Below are positions 46,080 to 53,961 of a DNA stretch of 64,000 nucleotides, piece by piece. A program made the position numbers and the translations under genes. Location of the stretch: NCBI GenBank assembly GCA_963820545.1, contig CAWGAJ010000002.1, forward strand, positions 1,054,001 to 1,118,000, read 5' to 3'. Numbering within the stretch: the first letter of the stretch is position 1; each line of letters starts with the position of its first letter. This DNA comes from CAWGAJ01 sp963820545 (GTDB taxonomy: Bacteria; Planctomycetota; Planctomycetia; Pirellulales; Thermoguttaceae). Under the pieces are notes generated by a model. It ran no database searches. It saw only the letters and a program-made list of their open reading frames with translations, and was not told where the DNA came from.

Positions 46080-46919
46080 CTACTCCTTGGGCAACTCCCA
46101 GTGCACGAAACCGATGATCTTCATACCGGCCTCTTTGGCCACCTGGCCGACCGTCTTTTTGCCGTGCTTCATTTCATTGGCAATCGGTTGTTCGGTCAGG
46201 CAGCGCTGGGCGTAAAAATCGCGCAGCCGGCCTTCCACCATCTTGGCGATAATGTTCTCCGGCTTGCCTTCTTTGCGGGCCTGTTCAGTGAGTATTTCGC
46301 GTTCTTTGGCGACTTCCGTCGGATCTAGATCCTCCCGGCCGGTGACGCTGGGGCGCATGGCGGCCACGTGCATACATATATCTTTGGCAACTTCTTCGTT
46401 GCCCCCTTCAACCTGCAACAAAACGCCCGCCGCGGCATTGTGGTGGGCATATCCGCCGCAAGTGCTGTCGATTCGCACGATCCGCGCCAATTTGAACGCC
46501 TCGCGGATGCGATTATTCAGATCGTCGAATTGCTGTTTGAGCGTCTGGCTGGGTTTGCCGGGCGACGGTTGCGTAAGCAGTTGTTCCGGCGTGGCGGCGC
46601 CCGCTCCCAGCGCTAATTGCCGGGCAAGGTCATTGGTTAACTCAACAAACTGCTGGTTTGCGGCCACAGGCGCGCTTTCGCAGCGCAGGTCCACCATTGC
46701 TCCCACTTTGCGGGCAGGATCGATGAACACGCCGATTCGTCCCGACGTAGTGGCTCTGCCCACCCTTTTTTCGGCAACCTTGGCGCCGGCTTTGCGTAAT
46801 ATTTCGATTGCTTTTTGAATGTCCCCCTGGGCTTCATCCAAGGCATGTTTACAGTCCATCATTGGCAATCCGGTCTTTTCTCGAAGTGACTTCACTGCGG
46901 CCGCGGAAATTTCTGCCAT
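46080..46919 (-). CDS. tsf: Translation elongation factor Ts
   Basis: EF-Ts recycles EF-Tu-GDP. The 279-residue protein begins AAAVKSLREKTGLPMMDCKHALDEAQGD (UBA-like domain) and has GRIGVFIDPARKVGAMVDLRCES and the dimerisation core with KDICMHVAAMRP and FYAQRCLTEQP. The insertion with ATPEQLLTQPSPGKPSQ is somewhat long but within the range for EF-Ts. The ATG is preceded by GGAG. It is followed by pyrH after five bases and preceded by rpsB after about 113 bases that include a GTTCCCC palindrome. Confidence 0.97.
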   Translation of the reverse strand: MAEISAAAVKSLREKTGLPMMDCKHALDEAQGDIQKAIEILRKAGAKVAEKRVGRATTSGRIGVFIDPARKVGAMVDLRCESAPVAANQQFVELTNDLARQLALGAGAATPEQLLTQPSPGKPSQTLKQQFDDLNNRIREAFKLARIVRIDSTCGGYAHHNAAAGVLLQVEGGNEEVAKDICMHVAAMRPSVTGREDLDPTEVAKEREILTEQARKEGKPENIIAKMVEGRLRDFYAQRCLTEQPIANEMKHGKKTVGQVAKEAGMKIIGFVHWELPKE

Positions 46920-46976
46920 AAATTAACTCCGATGAAAACGAAACATTATTCGGGAAATTGTATTTCTCTCGCCGCA

Positions 46977-47000
46977 CGTTCCCCGGCTCTGTGGGGAACG
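46977..47000. repeat. Palindrome between rpsB and tsf
   Basis: CGTTCCCC and GGGGAACG pair perfectly around eight bases. The hairpin lies within the rpsB-tsf intergenic segment, so it would be present on the operon transcript. Confidence 0.65.
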
Positions 47001-47032
47001 AGGATGGATAATCAGACGGCAACTTGCAGTCC

Positions 47033-47765
47033 TTACCCGCCGGCTGGAACGGCTCCTTCGGATTGTTCTTGCTTGACTGCACCCGCGGCCGCCTTGCCGG
47101 CGATCACGGCGTCGGCCAATAGTTGCATGATCAGTTCAATCGAGCGGATACTGTCGTCATTGCCGGGAATCGGCAAATCCACTTCGTCCGGATCGCAATC
47201 CGAGTCGATCAAAGCCACGGTCGTAATGCCCAGCTTTTGGGCTTCGCTGACGGCGTTTTTTTCTTTGCGCGGGTCGATAATCACCAGACACTCGGGCAAA
47301 CGATTCATGGTGCGAATGCCATTAAGATTGCGATACATTTTGCGATACTCGCGGTTAAGCGACGACTGCATCTTTTTCGAATAAGTGGTGATTTCATTGC
47401 TGGAGCGAATCGTTTCCAATTCCTCCAAACGTGTCAACCGGCTGCGAATAGTACGGAAGTTGGTTAACGTGCCTCCCAGCCACCGATCGCTGACGTAAGG
47501 CATGCCGCAGCGTAAAGCTAGTTGTTCGATCGTATCCGAGGCCTGTCGCTTAGTGCCCACGAACAACACCAGGCTGCCGCCGGCGGCGATGCGTTGTAAA
47601 TACTTCCTGGCGCAATAAACCGCGGATAGTCTCGCGCACATCGATAATGTGAATCAGATTGCGGCGGGCGTAAATATAAGGCCGCATTTTGGGATTCCAA
47701 CGGCTGGCCCGATGTCCAAAATGAACCCCTGCCTCGATTAAATCTTTAACCAGTAGAGTTGCCAA
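47033..47765 (-). CDS. rpsB: 30S ribosomal protein S2 (frameshifted)
   Basis: S2 joins the 30S subunit late in assembly. The N-terminal frame starts with TTG at 47765 (ATLLVKDLIEAGVHFGHRASRWNPKM), with GGAGGA seven bases upstream. It reaches RETIRGLLR, after which the protein continues in another frame as KYLQRIAAGGSLVLFVGTKRQA, PYVSDRWLGGTLTNF and LIDSDCDPDEVDLPIPGNDDS. A lost GC unit at 47609-47614 explains the break, and repair gives 244 residues, the normal length. Because rpsB is essential, this is strong evidence of sequence error rather than a pseudogene. It begins the rpsB-tsf-pyrH-frr operon. Confidence 0.93.
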
Positions 47766-47822
47766 GAAAAAATCCTCCCAAAGGCACACCGGCTAAGTCC
47801 CCGACAAGATCTCATTCCTAAA

Positions 47823-47860
47823 GTCTCCTCTCCCTCCGGGAGAGAGTTAGAGTGAGGGTA
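47823..47860. repeat. Dispersed CTCTCCC/GGGAGAG - GTGAGGG repeat
   Basis: A CTCTCCC-TCC-GGGAGAG hairpin is followed by AGAGTGAGGG, like the elements at 12691-12726 and 61094-61145. It lies 58 bases upstream of the rpsB start. The rest of 47766-48054 shows no gene but should carry the rpsB promoter. Confidence 0.65.
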
Positions 47861-48054
47861 AAATCACAGTTCAGAATAACATCTTATATGGGCGTCCGGC
47901 GTTAAATCATAGGTTCGGTCAGGTCAAAATACTCTTACCACCCTGGACCGTTCAGTATGATAAACTCCTCAGTTTATCGGCAATGGCCGCGAAGGTCAAT
48001 CCTCTCCGCAGTGCCTATCTATCCGGATTTTGGTCTAGTTGTTCCGCTGAAGCA

Positions 48055-48083
48055 TAAAAAAGCCGGTTCATTTCTGACCGGCT
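48055..48083 (-). terminator. Rho-independent terminator downstream of tRNA-Gln
   Basis: On the minus strand AGCCGGT and ACCGGCT form a 7-base stem around nine bases, followed by six T residues. It lies about 60 bases after the tRNA-Gln 3' end. Confidence 0.8.
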
Positions 48084-48144
48084 CATATCGAGATGCAATT
48101 ATTCGCTAATATGCCAATCCCCCACCCTATTCCCTCAATAAAAG

Positions 48145-48215
48145 CTACCCGGCAAGGATTTGAACCTTGAACGAGGGAACCAAAATCCCTTGTGTTACCA
48201 TTACACCACCGGGTA
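48145..48215 (-). tRNA. tRNA-Gln (anticodon TTG)
   Basis: The acceptor stem TACCCGG/CCGGGTA, D stem GTGT/ACAC, anticodon stem AGGGA/TCCCT with loop TTTTGGT, and a T arm with loop TTCAAAT fold into a complete cloverleaf. Anticodon TTG reads CAA. The discriminator is G and CCA is not encoded. A terminator follows. Confidence 0.93.
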
Positions 48216-48333
48216 GTGAGCGAAAACCTCAATGATACCCCCAGGAATATGGAAAACAAAGAGATATTCGGCTCCGAAACCAATATCGTATTAGCCTGAA
48301 TTGCAGGCGACAAGAGGAGTCTGTAAACAAACG

Positions 48334-48367
48334 AGGCCCTTCTCGCCCAATCGGGTGGGAAGGGCCT
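48334..48367 (-). terminator. Terminator after the pilin gene
   Basis: AGGCCCTTC and GAAGGGCCT arms extend through an inner CCC/GGG pairing around AATC. The hairpin is 55 bases past the pilin stop codon on the minus strand and is followed by a T-rich CGTTTGTTT. Confidence 0.75.
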
Positions 48368-48421
48368 GGGAGATTTCTGTTTCAGGGCGTCGTGGATTTT
48401 AGCCTTGATTATTACTGCTAA

Positions 48422-48892
48422 TTACCAGGTAGCAGAGTAGAACTCCGAATTGTTCGGATAGAAGCCGCCGTTGCCCTCGTCGTATTGCCAGCCCGCCCCG
48501 CCCGTAACGACGTCCGTCGGCTCTTGACCACTTTGGGCTACAGCTACCAAGGTATTCTTGCCATTAAAGGGATTGACCGGAACCTTTCCCTTCAGATACG
48601 GACCGTAAATCAAATCTGTGGATGCACCTGTAGTCAAACCGTTAATATCGGTCGGCTTGGTCATTTGATCGACAAAAGTTGTCAATTTAGGCGCTATGTT
48701 ATTGTGATGAACTTTATACATCTCAATCTGGGAACGAATGGTATGCAGATTGAAATTCAAAGAACTTTTTTTCGCGTCGGTTGTGGACGACGAGAATTGG
48801 GGGATGATCGTGGCTGCAAGCAATGCCATGATGATCACGACAATTAAAACTTCAATGAGTGTAAATGCTCTCCGGCAACCTTTTGTGCTCAT
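48422..48892 (-). CDS. Type IV pilin / GspG-like prepilin
   Basis: The leader MSTKGCRR ends at a prepilin peptidase site followed by AFTLIEVLIVVIIMALLAATIIPQF, the N-methylated hydrophobic helix of type IV pilins and pseudopilins with the conserved Glu at position 5. The rest (about 125 residues) includes LNFNLHTIRSQIEMYKVHHN and VNPFNGKNTL, resembling the major pseudopilin GspG rather than a long pilin. The start at 48892 gives the shorter leader. No assembly ATPase, platform protein or secretin is adjacent, so the machinery must be elsewhere. A terminator follows. The exact filament system is undetermined. Confidence 0.88.
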   Translation of the reverse strand: MSTKGCRRAFTLIEVLIVVIIMALLAATIIPQFSSSTTDAKKSSLNFNLHTIRSQIEMYKVHHNNIAPKLTTFVDQMTKPTDINGLTTGASTDLIYGPYLKGKVPVNPFNGKNTLVAVAQSGQEPTDVVTGGAGWQYDEGNGGFYPNNSEFYSATW

Positions 48893-49609
48893 AACCACCT
48901 CTTTCCTTTCTTACATTAGTTTTTCTTACATTAGTTTTTTCGACTGGTCATTTGGCCGAAGCCAACCTAACAAGACTGGCATTACTCTCTCGACAAGCCC
49001 CACTCTCTCGATAAGCCCCGTATTGTTCCTGGCGCAGCAAATAAATCCTTTTTCCGTCAGGATCACGACACTTGGGCCAGTTTTTTCCGTGATACTCATT
49101 CTTAGAACCACGATTAATTAAACCGGCCAGAAAAAGTCCTTTATTGATTCCTAGGTCGTAACTGCTGTTATGTCAAGAAAAAAACGGTAAAGCTGGTTCT
49201 TCCGGATAAGCAACTTAGCAGAGCACAAACGTAAAGAACTTGAATAATCCAAATGATTGTTTTTTTGTGTTCAATGCAGAAATGAGTCATAATAGGAATA
49301 TTTATCTCAACTACTTAATCGATAATATGTTGCGCCTATTTTCCATACGATCTATATAACGCTTTATTGCATTGTATTGCAGTCAGCTCATGTCATGCAG
49401 ATATCCCATAGCACCGATATTTAAAACAGATTGGTCACTTTAATGTAAATATGCGCATTCTGAGCATTATTTATGGCATTAGATATAAGCTCATTATGGG
49501 AAATGTAGTTAATGTGCGAGATATACACAATCCGAATAAACTAAAGGCGTTTTACGCCTTTTAGACCAGGCCCTATATAAATTTTTGCGGAGCTTGAAGG
49601 AGACATGCA
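48893..49609. other. 717-bp AT-rich intergenic region upstream of the YTV gene
   Basis: No gene is supported. An AAAGGCGT-TTT-ACGCCTTTT hairpin with a T run at 49543-49562 resembles a Rho-independent terminator and stands 48 bases before the YTV start, inside what should be its leader; it may attenuate expression or end an unrecognised small transcript. The AT-rich block 49230-49500 could contain promoters. Confidence 0.5.
49543..49562 (+). terminator. Terminator-like hairpin in the YTV gene leader
   Basis: A stem AAAGGCGT/ACGCCTTT with a three-base loop runs into TTTT. Its position just upstream of a highly repetitive surface-protein gene, with no plus-strand gene before it, suggests a leader attenuator; that role is inference. 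Confidence 0.55.
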
Positions 49610-51558
49610 ATGAAAAGGATGTTAGCCGTATCGCTGACTGCGGCGGCATTGTTGATCATCGCGGCTAGCACGGCGGAAGCGTGCTATTGTGGCGCAGCAC
49701 GGCTCCGTTGCTGCCAGCGAGAATGCTGCTGCACGGCCGAGTATGCTAGTTGCAAACAGCAGTGCTATACGGTCATGAAGACCTGCAAAGAGGTCGTTTA
49801 TGAGAAACGACAATACACCTGCTACAAGACTTGCTTTGAGCGAGTCTGCGAGCAGAAGACGATCAATTGTGTGAAGTACGTTCCCGAGACGTGCTATCGG
49901 GAATGCGTTTACACCGTTTGCAAACCGGTTTGGGAAACCCGGGTAAAGACTTGCACCTATACGGTATGCAAGCCGGTCTGGGAAACCAAGAGCAAGGAGA
50001 TCTGCTACACGGTGTGCAAGCCGGTTTGGGAAACAAGCACCAAGGAAATATGCTACACCGTGTGCAAGCCGGTCTGGGAGACCAAGAGCAAGGAGATTTG
50101 CTACACGGTGTGCAAGCCGGTTTGGGAAACATGCACCAAGGAAATATGCTATACGGTGTGCAAGCCGGTCTGGGAGACCAAGACCAAGGAGATCTGCTAT
50201 ACGGTGTGCAAGCCGGTCTGGGAAACCCGGACCAAGGAGATTTGCTACACGGTGTGCAAGCCGGTTTGGGAAACATGCACCAAGGAAATATGCTATACCG
50301 TGTGCAAGCCGGTCTGGGAGACCAAGAGCAAGGAGATCTGCTACACGGTGTGCAAGCCGGTTTGGGAAACCCGCACCAAGGAGATCTGCTACACGGTATG
50401 CAAGCCGGTATATGAGACCTGTGAAAAGGTTTGCCAATATACGGTTTGCAAGCCGGTTTGGGAGACCAAGACCAAGGAGATCTGCTACACGGTGTGCAAG
50501 CCGGTGTATGAGACCTGTGAGCGTGAGGTGTGCTACACGGTGTGCAAGCCGGTGAATTACATGAAGACGATCAAGTGCTGCTCCGGTCACTGGGAGACCC
50601 GTGAAGTGCCAACCTGTGCACCGGCGGCGTGCGAGCCTGCCTGCGGCCCGGTCAGTCAGTGCCGCGTGTGGGTGCCAGAGATCGTTGAGAAGCAGATTGA
50701 GTGTGTCAAGTACGTGAGCGAAACCTGCGTTAAGAAGGTGCCTTACACGGTCTGCAAGATGGTGCCCGAGCAGCGCGTCAAGACCTGCACCTACCAGGTT
50801 TGCACCATGGTAAGGGAAGTCTGCGAGAAGCGGATTCCGTATACCGTCTGCAAGATGGTGCCCGAGCAGCGCGTCAAGACCTGCACCTACCAGGTCTGCA
50901 AGATGGTGCCCGAGCAACGCGTGAAGACCGTTTGCTGGAAGGAATGCCACATGGTCCGGGAGAACTGTGTGAAGCAGTGCACCTACCAGGTTTGCAAGAT
51001 GGTGCCCGAGACCCGGGTCAAGACCTGCACCTATCAGGTCTGCAAGATGGTGCCCGAACAACGCGTCAAGACCGTATGCTGGAAGGAATGCCACATGGTC
51101 CGCGAGAACTGCGTGAAGCAGTGCACCTACCAGGTCTGCAAGATGGTGCCCGAACAACGCGTGAAAACCTTTGCTGGAAGGAATGCCACATGGTTCGGGA
51201 GAACTGTGTGAAGCAGTGCACCTACCAGGTCTGCAAGATGGTGCCCGAGACCCGGGTCAAGACCGTATGCTGGAAGGAATGCCATCTGGTAAAGGAGTGC
51301 TACAGCAAGGAGATTCCGTATCAGGTTTGCAAGATGGTTCCCACGCAATGCGTCAAGCAAGTTCCTTATACGGTCTGCAAGCCGGTGTGCTACACAAAGA
51401 CGATCAACTGCGTAAAGTTGGTGCCGGTGAAGGTGCCCTACACGGTTACCCGTTGCGAGCCGGTGGTGGTCTGCAAACAGGTGCCGGTAACGGTGTGCTG
51501 CCCGGTGCCCATTTGTTGCGAAGCCCCCAAGGCCTGCGAGCCGGCTTGCTGCAATTGA
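49610..51558 (+). CDS. YTV-repeat cysteine-rich surface protein (frameshifted)
   Basis: This planctomycete-type surface protein has a signal peptide (LAVSLTAAALLIIAASTAEA) and then dozens of 16-residue units. The first half repeats YTVCKPVWETKTKEIC, the second YQVCKMVPEQRVKTCT, with one or two Cys per unit, as in the YTV domain of planctomycete wall-like proteins. Crosslinking by disulphides is inferred from the high Cys content. The frame breaks at 51169-51170, where the repeat consensus ACCGTTTGC has lost a G; the continuation in the other frame runs to CEPACCN at 51558, giving 649 residues. GAAGGAG precedes the ATG and a terminator follows. No anchoring signal is seen. Confidence 0.9.
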
Positions 51559-51626
51559 AAAAATAAGAGACAGATTAGTTTTTGTCTCCCTTCTGGCGAC
51601 CAGCAGAAGGCCTGGTCTAGCCAAAA

Positions 51627-51666
51627 TGACGGCCTAACCTGAAAATGGTTGGGCCGTCGTTTTTTA
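51627..51666 (+). terminator. Rho-independent terminator of the YTV gene
   Basis: GACGGCCTAACC (51628-51639) pairs with GGTTGGGCCGTC (51647-51658), with one G-T pair, and is followed by GTTTTTT. It is 70 bases past the restored YTV stop codon. Confidence 0.88.
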
Positions 51667-51833
51667 TGCGCTAAACATGCTCTTTCAAAGGATTTCGACT
51701 ATTATACTCCTGACATGAAAATCCCAATTGGCGAATATACGCGATCAGTTCTTGTACGCAAAAATACGAGAGGGGATAATATAAACCGACCCAGGCACGA
51801 AGACATGCCATACGCTTCAGGAGTACAATTCAA

Positions 51834-52208
51834 ATGTTCGAACGACGTCATGAACCGCTACTTCCCCGGGCGGCGTTCCTGGGGCGACTGTTTTCACATT
51901 TTGGGATCGCGATAGGAATCGTCCTTAGCTCCCTGGTCATTGGAATCGTAGGGTATCACTACCTGGAGGGCCAAGAGTGGATCGACGCCCTGTTGAATGC
52001 CGCGATGATCCTGGGCGGCATGGGGCCGGTCGGCGAATTAAAAAGTGTAATGGGTAAGCTCTTCGCGGCCTCGTATGCGCTTTACTCGGGCATTGTTTTT
52101 TTGGTAGTGGCCGGAGTGCTCTTTGCCCCAATCATCCACCGCTTCTTGCATCACTTCCACTTGGAACTGGGCGCGGAGGATCAAACCACCACGGATAAAA
52201 CGCAATGA
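51834..52208 (+). CDS. Small membrane protein, two or three helices
   Basis: The 124-residue protein has hydrophobic stretches GIAIGIVLSSLVIGIVGYH (about 27-45) and ALYSGIVFLVVAGVLFAPII (about 82-101), with a shorter amphipathic segment ALLNAAMILGGMGP between them, and a His/Glu-rich C-terminus. The layout recalls small ion-channel-like proteins (a GGMGPVGELKS loop between helices), but no selectivity filter of a known kind is recognised. It follows the YTV gene by 275 bases and ends before a repeat element that may terminate its transcript. Start at ATG 51834. Function is unknown. Confidence 0.7.
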   Translation: MFERRHEPLLPRAAFLGRLFSHFGIAIGIVLSSLVIGIVGYHYLEGQEWIDALLNAAMILGGMGPVGELKSVMGKLFAASYALYSGIVFLVVAGVLFAPIIHRFLHHFHLELGAEDQTTTDKTQ

Positions 52209-52246
52209 GAATTATTCCCTAGCGCGGCCTGAGGGCGCAATCAAAA

Positions 52247-52290
52247 CGCGACCGACCAACCTTCGGTTGGTGCCCGTCGCGGCTTTTTGT
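52247..52290 (+). repeat. Dispersed CGACC hairpin, long variant, with terminator-like T run
   Basis: CGCGACCGACCAACC pairs with a matching 3' arm through an inner TTCG loop and ends GGCTTTTTG. It is the exact complement of the left element at 42456-42495 and lies 39 bases past the small membrane protein gene, where it could act as its terminator. Confidence 0.75.
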
Positions 52291-53203
52291 TCATAAGCGC
52301 ATGCCCAGGCAAAGCGTCCGTATTTGGTGGATGGCACCAGTGATGTATGAGAAAGGGGATTTTTTGGAGAGGGATTTTGGAATTTTCGGTCTACTATAGA
52401 GAGTTCTTGTTTTTTGGCCAAAATGGCGCGGTGTAAGGGATTGGAAAATAAGAAGTTATGGCGACGATTTTGACCACTCTTAAGTAGTAGAAAAAAATAT
52501 TTTGGTTTTTCGGTGAAACGTTGCGCAAGCGGTTTGGAGTACAGCAGTTGGAATTATTGGACAAGGAATTTTTTAAAGGGAATTATTGGGGAAAAATGAA
52601 TAAAGTCGCAAGTTATTGGTTTAAAGTTTTCAGTAAAAAGTAAGTGGTTGCGGTGTAAAGAGATGCAATAAGAGATTAGGGTAAAGACCCTCAAAAAAAG
52701 TGCTCGCTAGTAAGTTTATCATCATTTGTTTTTTGCGGTTTTTTGGCGATTTTTCAGCCGTTTTTAGTGTCGTGAAAAAGGGTAATTGTTGGATACTAGG
52801 CTGGAGACTATAGACTGGAGGAAAGTTGTCATCGTCAGAGGACATAAGAAGTGGGCGGTGGACAGTGGGCGGTGGGCAGCAACACGGGTTCGGGGGTCAG
52901 GATTCAGAGGTCAGGGGATAGGGGATAGGGAATAGAGAATGGGGAAAGACCTCTTGTGCCTTCGGCACATCGATAGCAAAAGATATCGAGGCCACCCGCG
53001 AGGGGCGGGGTTCGGGGGTCAGGGTTCAGAAAAAAAAAGGGCGGTGGGCGGTGTACAGTGGGTGGTGTACAATTACCAGAAATACACTGCTGGGCGAGCC
53101 GGGCACCGACCGAAGGTTGGTCATGGCACCAGGCGTCAATCATTTGGGCTGATTGAGAGCAGGAATTGATAACATCCACTATCTAGGACAAGTTATTACG
53201 AAA
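52291..53203. other. 913-bp non-coding region of word-like repeats
   Basis: No gene is supported. From about 52860 to 53075 the sequence consists of degenerate purine-rich runs such as GGGATAGGGAATAGAGAATG, GTCAGGATTCAGAGGTCAG and GGGCGGTGGGCGGTGTACAG, the same kind of filler as at 13271-13300, 37400-37440 and 62900-62950. Another partial CGACC hairpin (GACCGAAGGTTGGTC) lies at 53107-53121. The AT-rich block 52440-52760 has no recognisable feature. Confidence 0.5.
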
Positions 53204-53938
53204 TCACCGGGCATTGGTCTTTTCCGCTCTTTGGATTATTTCCACCAAGTCATCAAGGCGGCCACAATCTTTACATCTATCTCGGCCTCTAGGAGCAGAT
53301 GGCCGGTCAAGTATGTCTCTTACTCGGGCCAGAAATGGACGAAGTTTTCCAAAATCAAGGTCTACGTTAAGGACATAGGCAATAAAGGACATCGAGAAAC
53401 CACCGACATGGTGAATCGTATCCTGGGCAGCGGTATTCTCGTCTGTGACGGGCTCCGTATATATCAACGCCAATCCGGATATTGGTGCAAGACCACGAGA
53501 CTGCCCAATTAGAGCGTAAACGTTCAACTGAGTTTCGTACATTGGGAAAAGCTTGTCTTGAGTTCCCGTGTATTTCGCGGTCTTGTAATCAACGATAAGG
53601 CGAGAATCATCGGCACGGACATAAATGCCGTCAGGACTTCCAGTCAACAAGATGTTTGTTTCGGGGTCTACAATCCTGAACTGATTGTGGTGGGGCGGGT
53701 GGATATAACCTTTCAATTTGCCTAAGTCCGATAACCACGGAGGGCACGTTCCATGGTTGTCAAACCATCCGTGAATAACACGTTTGCTGTAAGCATCAAT
53801 TGAACTGAAAATGCCCGGAAATATCTGAAAAGGGAGTCCCCTGGTAGCCTTACGTTTAATCCAGAAACAGCGCTCACAGAAATCATCCAGCGCGACGGCA
53901 CCAAGGGCCTTTGCGGAAATTCGAACTTGCTCTAACAT
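53204..53938 (-). CDS. RecB/Cas4-like PD-(D/E)XK nuclease with four-cysteine Fe-S-type motif
   Basis: The 244-residue protein has the order of a RecB-family nuclease: GSPDGIYV (Asp103), LIVDYKTAK (Asp117, Lys119) and QLNVYALI (Gln137, Tyr141). Cys21 and Cys24 (CERCFWIKRK) near the N-terminus and Cys222/Cys225 (RCKDCGR) near the C-terminus flank the core, as in Cas4 and AddB, where four Cys hold a 4Fe-4S cluster. The start at 53938 is preferred: the open frame extends 52 codons upstream into the RuvB-Mrr gene without a recognisable domain. It follows that gene by 23 bases, so they form one transcript. DNA-end processing is likely; no CRISPR array is present. Confidence 0.82.
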   Translation of the reverse strand: MLEQVRISAKALGAVALDDFCERCFWIKRKATRGLPFQIFPGIFSSIDAYSKRVIHGWFDNHGTCPPWLSDLGKLKGYIHPPHHNQFRIVDPETNILLTGSPDGIYVRADDSRLIVDYKTAKYTGTQDKLFPMYETQLNVYALIGQSRGLAPISGLALIYTEPVTDENTAAQDTIHHVGGFSMSFIAYVLNVDLDFGKLRPFLARVRDILDRPSAPRGRDRCKDCGRLDDLVEIIQRAEKTNAR

Positions 53939-53961
53939 AGTGTTATGTCCCTTGAAAGGTC

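Noticed and set aside
49622..51157. A 511-residue minus-strand open frame overlapping the YTV gene
   Set aside because: It is the mirror of a codon-periodic repeat on the other strand; composition is Leu/His/Asp/Ala-rich with no domain, and the plus-strand protein has a signal peptide, Shine-Dalgarno and terminator.
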